20,349 nt of DNA from Polyangiaceae bacterium (GTDB lineage Bacteria; Myxococcota; Polyangia; Polyangiales; Polyangiaceae): contig JAICTU010000113.1 in NCBI GenBank assembly GCA_025936205.1, positions 1-20,349 on the forward strand, read 5' to 3'. The notes under the pieces were generated by a model, which did no database searches, was not told the origin of the DNA, and saw nothing but the letters and a program-made list of their open reading frames with translations. Below, piece by piece: positions 14,750 through 20,349 of this stretch (the stretch's first letter is position 1; each line of letters opens with the position of its first letter). A program made the position numbers and the translations under genes.

Positions 14750-14902
14750 CGGCCGCGGCGTCGTGAATTGCGACGGATCGGGGCGCCGTTCGCTGTGCCG
14801 TATACGCCTCTCCGCCGGTCTGCTTCTGCAGCACCAGCTCAGAGGCGCGTCACGTATGCGCCCTACTACATTGCATGATGCAACAGGTCCGATGACCGCG
14901 GC

Positions 14903-15565
14903 TCACAGCCCGCCCATCCAGCTTCGAATGCACTCAATGTCGCTCTTGGAAAGCGTCACGCCGCCGAGCGGCATGCTGTTGCCGCAGGGCGGGTCTGCCG
15001 ACAGCTTCTGAATCATCAAGCTCCCGTCCGGGTCATCGGGATCGATCACATTGCCCTGGCCGGTGCAGGCGAGCGTGCCGGGCTTGTCGATGAAGGCGCG
15101 CGCAGCCATCTCACTCGCTGCAAAGTTCTCGAGATTCGAGCCATCGCCGTGGCAGCCAGAGCTGCCACAATTGGTCGCCAGCACCGCGAACCCGTCGCAG
15201 CTGCTGCTGGGCGGGGTGGCCGTGCCGCCGCCGCTGCCGCCTGCGGAATTGTCGACCGTTTCAGGTGGGCTCGCCGTGCCAGCCGAACCGCCGCTGCCAT
15301 CGCTGTCGGCGGGCCGCGCCGCGGGCGGCACGGCGCTGCTGCCCCCCGCCGCCGAGGCGACCGCGGTGGAGGGCGCGTTCGCCGCGCCACCGCCGGAGCC
15401 GCCATTGCTCCGGGCGCCGGCGTCGATCTCGTATTGCGAGCGAATCTCATCGGCCAGTTTGGAGCTGACCACGGGTGGATCCGCACCCGCGCAGGCAGCG
15501 ATCAGGGCGCCCGTCACCGTGGTGCAGAGCAGGAGCGTTTGACTGGTCCGGAGCACTCTCGACAT
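14903..15565 (-). CDS. Predicted lipoprotein with C-terminal cytochrome-c-like domain (CX4CH)
   Basis: The 220-residue product carries a signal peptide ending in the lipobox LIAAC (Cys25). A Gly/Ser/Ala/Pro-rich spacer spans about 50-120, and a compact domain about 123-220. The domain has CGSSGCH (133-139), a CX4CH haem-c motif of the spacing known from tetrahaem cytochrome c3, and near the end NSMPLGG (Met198) followed by SDIECIRSWMGG. A Met ligand followed by a last helix with a Trp is the usual end of class I cytochromes c. Four extra Cys (123, 167, 194, 212) could form disulfides. Myxobacteria have many such tethered domains of unknown role, perhaps periplasmic electron transfer. Haem attachment is inferred. 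The start ATG 15565 directly precedes the signal peptide. Confidence 0.88.
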   Translation of the reverse strand: MSRVLRTSQTLLLCTTVTGALIAACAGADPPVVSSKLADEIRSQYEIDAGARSNGGSGGGAANAPSTAVASAAGGSSAVPPAARPADSDGSGGSAGTASPPETVDNSAGGSGGGTATPPSSSCDGFAVLATNCGSSGCHGDGSNLENFAASEMAARAFIDKPGTLACTGQGNVIDPDDPDGSLMIQKLSADPPCGNSMPLGGVTLSKSDIECIRSWMGGL

Positions 15566-15573
15566 CGAGTTAC

Positions 15574-15603
15574 ATCAAAGCAACGTGGGTGCCACAACGT
15601 CAA
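15574..15603 (-). promoter_or_regulatory. Weak candidate promoter for the cytochrome-like lipoprotein
   Basis: On the minus strand TTGACG (15603-15598) is followed after 18 bases by TTTGAT (15579-15574), ending 8 bases before the ATG. That would leave almost no leader. CAACGT is present twice on the plus strand (15581-15586, 15595-15600) inside the same stretch. The -10 match is poor. Confidence 0.25.
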
Positions 15604-15802
15604 TGCCCCCTACCGTCGAGGAGCGGGCGTGCAAGCGTCCGCTGCGGCGCAAGCATTGCGCCAAGCTGGCTCAGGGCGAAAATGCTGCGCTCGATGGCGC
15701 GGTGAGCGCGGCACGTAGCCGCAGCGCCAGGAGAGACGTCGCCGCAAATTGAGCGCTAGAGTGGAAGGCGCGATCGCGACCCGGAACGCAACAGTTCGGC
15801 CA

Positions 15803-16147
15803 TCACGTCTTCAAACCCAGGGCGAGAGTCAGCCCCTCGTCGAGCGCGTGCAGTGCACGCCGTCCGAGTGAACCGGCGCGTCCCTCGAACAACGACTTGT
15901 CCACGGTCATGACCTGACACGCGAGGATGACGGACGGTTGCTTCAAGCCGCTCGATGCCGGATCCAAGATGACGTTGCCCGCGGCCAGCTGTCGCCGCAG
16001 ATTCGACGTAATCGGGGCCACCATCACCGTGCCGAGCTGACTCTCAGTCAAAAGGTCGTCCTGCACGATGACGACGGGGCGGCGAAATCCCGGCTCGGAT
16101 TTTTGTGGCTCCCCCAGGTCAACCCACCAAACCTCGCCGCGCTTCAC
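15803..16147 (-). CDS. PemK/MazF-family toxin (mRNA endoribonuclease)
   Basis: The 114-residue protein is typical in length. MKRGEVWWVDLGEPQ opens the first beta strand. SEPGFRRPVVIVQDDLL carries the G-x-RRP-VVIVQ signature, with the Arg implicated in RNA cleavage. Then come TVMVAPITSN, NVILDPASSGLKQPSVILACQ and a final helix. The family cleaves single-stranded mRNA at short sequences and is held inactive by its cognate antitoxin. The start is GTG, overlapping the antitoxin stop as GTGA. GGAGG (16152-16156) lies 4 bases upstream, so translation is coupled and efficient. No motif residue appears to be lost, so it is probably active. Confidence 0.93.
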   Translation of the reverse strand: MKRGEVWWVDLGEPQKSEPGFRRPVVIVQDDLLTESQLGTVMVAPITSNLRRQLAAGNVILDPASSGLKQPSVILACQVMTVDKSLFEGRAGSLGRRALHALDEGLTLALGLKT

Positions 16148-16392
16148 TCATCCTCCCATTCGACTGCGAGTAGCGCCTTGCGTGTTGCCCGTCGACGCAG
16201 GTCCTCGGTGTCATCATCCGCTGCCTCGCCGAACGCGGCATCGTAGGAGGCCTTGATACTGGCATCGAGTCGGGGGACCAGGTACGCCTTCACCGCTAGC
16301 GTGAAGAACTCGCTGCGCGATAGGCCGAGCCGCTTTGCCGCCCGTTCCGCCTGCTGGAATACCTGATCGGGAATCGAAATCGCAGTCTTCAC
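16144..16392 (-). CDS. Ribbon-helix-helix antitoxin
   Basis: From GTG 16392 the product has 82 residues: VKTAISIPDQVFQQAERAAK supplies the DNA-binding beta strand and first helix of a MetJ/Arc-type fold. RLGLSRSEFFTLAVKAYL is the second helix. An acidic C-terminal half (about 50-82) ends in EWEDE and is the likely toxin-wrapping segment. The frame is open upstream to ATG 16503, but that extra part includes the promoter and palindrome, and the RHH strand normally lies at the very N-terminus. The GTG lies 6 bases after the -10 hexamer, implying a leaderless message. It probably represses its own operon through the palindrome just upstream. Confidence 0.9.
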   Translation of the reverse strand: MKTAISIPDQVFQQAERAAKRLGLSRSEFFTLAVKAYLVPRLDASIKASYDAAFGEAADDDTEDLRRRATRKALLAVEWEDE

Positions 16393-16398
16393 AAGTGT

Positions 16399-16428
16399 AG
16401 TATAACTCGAGTCATACTCGCGGTCCAA
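16399..16428 (-). promoter_or_regulatory. Toxin-antitoxin promoter with operator-like palindrome in the spacer
   Basis: On the minus strand TTGGAC (16428-16423) and TATACT (16404-16399) are separated by 18 bases, a good sigma70-type pair. The 18-base near-palindrome GTATAACTCGAGTCATAC (16400-16417, plus strand) matches its reverse complement at 16 of 18 positions. It covers the -10 and most of the spacer, where a bound RHH repressor would block polymerase. Only 6 bases separate the -10 from the GTG start. Confidence 0.65.
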
Positions 16429-16582
16429 CGGGCGTCGGCCGCGCGGAATCCCTGGCGCCCGCTGCCAAGGGCGCCGCCGTTCGAGCGAGCAGATGGAGTC
16501 CATTCCCTTTCTGGCTATCAGGCCTGGAGTTCGGGTCTGCCCGGTTGCGGGCGGCGAGCCTCCTCATGCAGGAGGCTGGCGC

Positions 16583-18136
16583 TCAGTGCGGGTGCAGGGC
16601 GCGGTGGGTACGCCGCCTGGTGGCGGAGGTCGGCGGCCTTGCGTCAGGATCCGTAGCCGCCTCCGCACCGCGCCCCGGACGCGCCGCATCCGCGCCCCGC
16701 ACCGCTACGATGGCAGGCGGCGTGAGCGGGGCTGGCTCCGGCGCGGTCGCCGCCTCTGCCAACGGCGCCGGTGCGGCCGCGCGCACCGAGGGCACCACGC
16801 GGACGTTCTGCGAGAGACGCACGCCCGAGGGCAAATCGGGGTAGGCCACAGCGCCGCGCGCTTCGGGCGCCGGTGCCGGCGGAGCAAGTAACAGCGTCGC
16901 TTGCTCGATCGCCGGCGGCACTGCGGCCGCGGACGTCATCGACTCGCCGAAGCTTTGCTCGAGCGACTCCGTGACGCGCGACACGGCCAGCCCGGCGGCT
17001 GGCAGGGCGACGGCGAGCAGCATCGGCAACGCCCAGTGCTTGGCGCTCTTCTTCGGGCTGCTCCCCGCCAGCTCGGATTGGACGAACTGCCCCGAGATGG
17101 GGACCGGAGCGGAGACTGGGCGCGGCGTCGTTCCTCTCTGGGCAGGCACTTGCACGGGCGCCGCGAGCTGCGCGGGGTACGGCCTGAGCGCCACCGGCGC
17201 CGGCAGCACGGCATTTGCAAGCAACGGGTTCGTGACCGAGCTCGGCATGTCGTCCGAGGAGCTCGGCGCCTCGCCCAGCACGGCGCTGAGCTCGGTCGAA
17301 GCGCGCCGTGCGGAGGCGAAGCGGTCGGCGCGCGAGCGCGCGCACGCGCGCGCAAACCAGGCGTCGAAGCCGTCCGGCACCGGGCCCCGCTGGGACGGCA
17401 CGGGCAGCGGCCGCGTGCAGATGGCCAGCACCAGCTGCGGCAGCGTCGGCTCGGAGAAGGGCAGCTTGCCCAGCAGGCAGCGATAAGCGATCACCCCCAG
17501 CGCCCAGATGTCCGTGCGCTGGTCGAGGTTGCTGGCGCCCTCCGCTTGCTCCGGGCTCATGTACGAGGGCGTACCGAGCAGCGAGCCGGTGCGGGTGGCA
17601 TTGCCCGGGGGCGCTTCCACCTTGGCGATGCCGAAATCAAAGACCTTGAACAGCTCCTCGTCGTCGTTGCGCACGATGAAGATGTTCTCCGGCTTCAGAT
17701 CACGATGGATGATTCCAGCCTCGTGCGCGCGGGTCATGGCGCGCGCCAGGTGCTGGATCACGCGCGCCGTCTCGGCGGGGCTGAGACAGCCCACGCGCTC
17801 CAGGCGCTCGGCGAGGGATTCTCCCTCCAGCAGCTCCATCGCGATGTACGGCGTCACGCCGTCGAAGCCATGATCGAGGATCTGCACCACGTGCGGGCTG
17901 CGCAGGGCGGCAGCCAGGCGCGCCTCGCGCAGGAAGCGCGCGGTCGCCGAGGCGTCGGGATGCGCAGGCCCCTCGATCAATTTGAGCGCGACGGCCGCGT
18001 TCAGAGACAGATGCTCGGCCTTCCAGACCGAGCCCATTCCCCCCTGTCCCAATGGACGGATCAGGCGGTATCGACCACCCAGTATCTCGCCCGGCGCACG
18101 CCCCATGTCCGAACCTAACGAGAAGGACGTGGCCAT
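16583..18136 (-). CDS. Transmembrane Ser/Thr protein kinase (Hanks/PknB type)
   Basis: The 517-residue product has an N-terminal kinase domain (about 22-290). It shows the P-loop LGQGGMGSV (29-37), ATP-binding Lys52, helix C Glu71, HRDLKPEN (144-151), DFG (167-169), GTPSYMSPE (188-196) and TDIWALGVIAYRCL. All catalytic residues are present, so it should be active. A Pro/Ala-rich linker (about 290-365) leads to one membrane span (about 368-386) and a roughly 130-residue Ala/Pro-rich tail outside the membrane, with no recognisable sensor domain. M11 (18106) is an alternative start. It stands alone, with the toxin-antitoxin pair downstream and the catalase-like gene upstream on the same strand. 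Its targets are unknown. Antisense frames up to 405 codons over this gene are codon-bias shadows. Confidence 0.95.
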   Translation of the reverse strand: MATSFSLGSDMGRAPGEILGGRYRLIRPLGQGGMGSVWKAEHLSLNAAVALKLIEGPAHPDASATARFLREARLAAALRSPHVVQILDHGFDGVTPYIAMELLEGESLAERLERVGCLSPAETARVIQHLARAMTRAHEAGIIHRDLKPENIFIVRNDDEELFKVFDFGIAKVEAPPGNATRTGSLLGTPSYMSPEQAEGASNLDQRTDIWALGVIAYRCLLGKLPFSEPTLPQLVLAICTRPLPVPSQRGPVPDGFDAWFARACARSRADRFASARRASTELSAVLGEAPSSSDDMPSSVTNPLLANAVLPAPVALRPYPAQLAAPVQVPAQRGTTPRPVSAPVPISGQFVQSELAGSSPKKSAKHWALPMLLAVALPAAGLAVSRVTESLEQSFGESMTSAAAVPPAIEQATLLLAPPAPAPEARGAVAYPDLPSGVRLSQNVRVVPSVRAAAPAPLAEAATAPEPAPLTPPAIVAVRGADAARPGRGAEAATDPDARPPTSATRRRTHRALHPH

Positions 18137-18341
18137 GGCAAACTCAACTTGTCGGCTCCGGAGGGAGTTTTCCCTGCCGTTTCAGCGGGCTTTCGCCGCG
18201 CTTTCGCTCGCACTGCCAGCGTCTCCGGGCCAGCTATCATTTCGGGTGGTCCGCCGGACTCAGCGGCGGAACGCTGCTTCGTGCACGCGTTGCACGCGTG
18301 GAGCGCCCCGCGCTCGCGCCGAGCCAGCTGAAGCGAGGCAT

Positions 18342-19091
18342 TCAGCGCCGATGACCAGGTCGGGCGCGCTGGCTCGCCAGATAGGTCGCCTTGCGCATGA
18401 AGTGCACGAAGCCCACGGGCGTGATGCCGCGACCATCGCGGAACGGGTCGAAGCGCAGCGCCTCTTGATCCAGCTCCACCCGCTCGCGCAGCTGCAGCTG
18501 GACAACGCTCTGAAAGCTTTCGCCGGCAGGTGGAAAAAGCGGCCCCGAGTACTCGGCCAGCTCCAGGCGCAGACTCGCGGTGCCGGCTCGCACGGCTCGC
18601 TCCAGCCGTTCGTCGCGACTGAGACCGGCGGGCGCTTTGCGCTCCGGGGCGAGGCGCCACTCGACGCGCCGGGTGCCGACCAGGAACGGCGAGACGCCGT
18701 AGTAATGGTTGGCGAGAAAGTCGTGGAAGTCGGTCGTCCACGGTGCAAACGGCATGCTCCAGGGCCTCCGGATGGTGGCGAGCAACAAATCCTGATCGCC
18801 CGGCTCGGCAGCGGCATTGGCTGGATTGGAGCAAAAGCGAATGGCGCATCCGAGCACGTCGGTGTGTTCACCGCGCTTCCACCAGGCGGAAGACCAGCGG
18901 ACCAGAGCAGGCCCGGCCAGAGCCGAGGCCAGGCCCGCGAGGGCGGGCCTGCCCGGGGCGGGCTCGACCTCGGCGCGATACAACACCCCCCTCGGATGGA
19001 ACATGCGGCTGCGGCGCAGCGCGCTCACGCTGCCGGTGAGCGGCGCGAGAGCGAGCCCCGCGAGCCAGCCGGCGACCGTCTTTTCGGGCAT
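18342..19091 (-). CDS. Uncharacterised protein, possible compact catalase-superfamily haem protein
   Basis: I do not recognise this 249-residue protein outright. Three segments align by eye, in order, with catalase landmarks. RMFHPRGVLYRAEV (29-42) resembles the distal-His segment VHAKG, giving His32. LVRWSSAWWKRGEHTDVLGCAIRFCSN (63-89) resembles the VRFS...RDVRGFALKFYT segment. RKATY (233-237), close to the C-terminus, has the R-x3-Y spacing of the proximal haem ligand. The expected distal Asn is not evident in DQDLLLATIRRPW, and the length is half that of a catalase. A non-catalase haem reaction or loss of haem is therefore possible. The first 20 residues are weakly hydrophobic, perhaps a membrane-associated start. 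It lies upstream of the kinase on the same strand with a 205-base gap, so linkage is doubtful. The gene is well supported; the family is tentative. Confidence 0.75.
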   Translation of the reverse strand: MPEKTVAGWLAGLALAPLTGSVSALRRSRMFHPRGVLYRAEVEPAPGRPALAGLASALAGPALVRWSSAWWKRGEHTDVLGCAIRFCSNPANAAAEPGDQDLLLATIRRPWSMPFAPWTTDFHDFLANHYYGVSPFLVGTRRVEWRLAPERKAPAGLSRDERLERAVRAGTASLRLELAEYSGPLFPPAGESFQSVVQLQLRERVELDQEALRFDPFRDGRGITPVGFVHFMRKATYLASQRARPGHRR

Positions 19092-19746
19092 GCCTCTAGC
19101 GCTACCTTGCTCTGCCCGTCACGCCCAAAGCAACGCGCCGGCTGCTGCTCCTTTCCCCGCGCTGGCAGACCCACTTTGGTGCGCAGACCTCTCGCAGGTG
19201 ACGTGTAGAGATCGTAGCGAGCTGCAGTGCCCCCGGGAGCCCAGGCCAAGGCCCTCGCTGCTGAAGTGAAGTGTGAAGAGTTTGTGCTTGCTGATTGCGA
19301 GCGTGGCGACTACTCAGGGCGCCCCTTCGAGCGCGTTCGCGTTCGTTGCAGGCAGATGGATGATTTGCGCTCTCGTGGCTCACGAGCGGAGCGATCGGCA
19401 AACGTGCACCGCACGATCACGGAGATCGTGGCGCGAGCGCTGCTGAGGCGTTTTGACGCTTCGAGCAGCATGAGAACAGCTGCGTGCTGCGGCTGCGAGC
19501 TGGTCCGCCAACGCAGCGCGAAAGATTGTTGCGCAGCGCGTGAAGTAGCCCTTGCGCATGCCTGCCGCGCGCCGGCAGACTCGAGGCTCAATGGCTGGGC
19601 GGAGGGCAACCAATCCCGAATCGCTGCGAGTCGTCTCCGACTCACGACTGCTGGAATCGCAGCCAGCAGAGTCACGAGTGCGAGAACAACAGCGCAGCTC
19701 GACGACCGCAGGCACGCAGCGCAGCTCGCGCGCGTTCTACCTGCGG
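19092..19746. other. 650-base region between divergent genes, no convincing gene
   Basis: No tRNA, known RNA or transposase motif was found. A purine-rich stretch with three TGAAG units lies near 19261-19279, and a small hairpin at 19412-19430. A minus-strand frame (19310-19675) and a plus-strand frame (19227-19838) lack protein-like composition. The last 150 bases are an open extension of the kinase frame, with many A-ending codons unlike the kinase itself. Confidence 0.4.
19412..19430. repeat. 7-bp inverted repeat
   Basis: CACGATC (19412-19418) and GATCGTG (19424-19430) pair perfectly around a 5-base loop. There is no T-run. It is within the intergenic region upstream of the second kinase and could be an operator half-site pair or chance. 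Confidence 0.3.
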
Positions 19747-20349
19747 GTGAACACCTTCGGCGGCTATCGCGTCGAGCGCATTCTCAGCACGGGCAGCCTG
19801 GGCGCCGTGGTCAGCGCGCGCCACCTCGCCCGCGATGAGGTCGTCGTGATCAAGCTCCTGCACCCCGACCTGTGCCACGACCCGGTGTCGGTCGCGCGCA
19901 TGTCGCGGGAAGCGCACGTCCTCGCGCACATCGCCAGCGAGCGCGTCGTGCGCCTGCTCGACACGGGCTGGACGGATGAAGTCGGGCCCTACGTCGTGCT
20001 GGAGCACCTGGTGGGCATGGATCTCGCTCGCCTGCTGGAGACGAGCGGACCCTTGGCTCCGCCGCTCGCCGTCGACTACCTGCTGCAAGCCTGCGAAGCG
20101 CTCGCTGTGGCGCACGCCTCCGGCATCACCCATCGCGACCTCAAGCCGGAAAACCTGTTCGCCATCCGCGGCGGCACAGCCCCCCTGCTCAAGCTGCTCG
20201 ACTTCGGCATCGCCCAGCACGGCCCCGAAAGCTTCCCCTACCGCGAGATCGCGCTGGAAGACGCCGAGGGCCCTTTGCTCGGCACGCCCGCCTACATGTC
20301 CCCGGAGCGCATCCAGGACATGCCCACCGATCAGCGTTCCGACATCTGG
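19747..20349 (+). CDS. Ser/Thr protein kinase, C-terminus cut by window edge
   Basis: Starting at GTG 19747 the visible part is 201 residues: VNTFGGYRVERILSTGSLGA opens the kinase domain, with the ATP-binding Lys36 in VVVIKLL. Helix C Glu is in MSREAHVL, HRDLKPEN follows at about 129-136, LDFGIA at about 151-156, GTPAYMSPER and SDIW at the edge. The P-loop is S-x-G-x-x-G rather than G-x-G-x-x-G, a mild departure; the other catalytic residues are intact. The frame is also open to ATG 19591 and GTG 19678, adding up to 52 residues. That extension has lower G/C at third positions, so I prefer the later start, with limited confidence. It is divergent from the catalase-like gene. The sensor half is not visible. 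Confidence 0.9.
   Translation, partial: MNTFGGYRVERILSTGSLGAVVSARHLARDEVVVIKLLHPDLCHDPVSVARMSREAHVLAHIASERVVRLLDTGWTDEVGPYVVLEHLVGMDLARLLETSGPLAPPLAVDYLLQACEALAVAHASGITHRDLKPENLFAIRGGTAPLLKLLDFGIAQHGPESFPYREIALEDAEGPLLGTPAYMSPERIQDMPTDQRSDIW

Noticed and set aside
13570..14878. Two plus-strand open frames (373 and 347 codons) over the repeat lipoprotein
   Set aside because: The minus strand has a signal peptide, lipobox and ordered Cys repeats. The plus frames show only Arg/Gly/Pro-rich low-complexity sequence.
16901..18118. 405-codon open frame on the plus strand over the kinase gene
   Set aside because: It is Arg/His/Gly-rich with no motif, and the opposite strand encodes a complete kinase domain. 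Third-position G/C bias leaves the antisense frame open.
17982..19208. 408-codon open frame on the plus strand
   Set aside because: It spans parts of two minus-strand genes and their gap, with shadow-like composition.
1..20349. CRISPR arrays, tRNA/rRNA genes, insertion sequences, integrase or attachment sites
   Set aside because: No regularly spaced repeats, cloverleaf, transposase/integrase motif or terminal repeats were found by reading.

Overview
The window looks like a GC-rich Myxococcota chromosome, probably of the Polyangiales/Sorangiineae type. The pointers are two eukaryote-like Ser/Thr protein kinases, surface lipoproteins with long Pro/Ala/Gly linkers and a Cys-rich tail, and very high G/C at third codon positions on the right. 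No rRNA, tRNA, CRISPR array, IS element or phage gene was seen. The taxonomic call is an inference from style, not from a marker gene.

Left part (about 1-13,450): an exopolysaccharide/capsule-type gene cluster. In order it holds a GT4 glycosyltransferase cut by the left edge (-), a polytopic Wzy-like membrane protein (+), an ATP-grasp/HAD/PglC-type sugar transferase operon (-), an FkbM methyltransferase (+), a second GT4 (-), an asparagine-synthetase-like amidotransferase (+), a tight cysC/GT4/sulfotransferase operon (-) and a WbpA-type UDP-sugar dehydrogenase (+). The pieces suggest one glycan. The sugar transferase would start it on a lipid carrier and the GT4 enzymes extend it. The dehydrogenase would supply a uronic acid and the AsnB-like enzyme could amidate it. 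FkbM could O-methylate, and CysC plus the sulfotransferase would make and use PAPS to sulfate it. The Wzy-like protein could polymerise it. No flippase, Wzz/Wzc or Wza export gene lies in the window. Strand changes are frequent, and several convergent pairs nearly touch or overlap.

Middle part (about 13,450-15,800): a strong hairpin separates the glycan cluster from two lipoprotein genes on the minus strand. One has a threefold Cys-bounded repeat resembling the VMO-I beta-prism pattern. The other has a cytochrome-c-like domain with a CX4CH haem motif and a Met ligand motif.

Right part (15,800-20,349): a ribbon-helix-helix antitoxin and PemK/MazF toxin pair with a recognisable promoter, operator-like palindrome and apparently leaderless start. 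After it come a transmembrane Ser/Thr kinase, a small protein that may be a compact catalase-superfamily haem protein, about 650 bases without a convincing gene, and the N-terminal part of a second Ser/Thr kinase running off the right edge. The most interesting points are the sulfation module inside a glycan cluster, the compact catalase-like protein, the three-repeat lipoprotein and the toxin-antitoxin control region.
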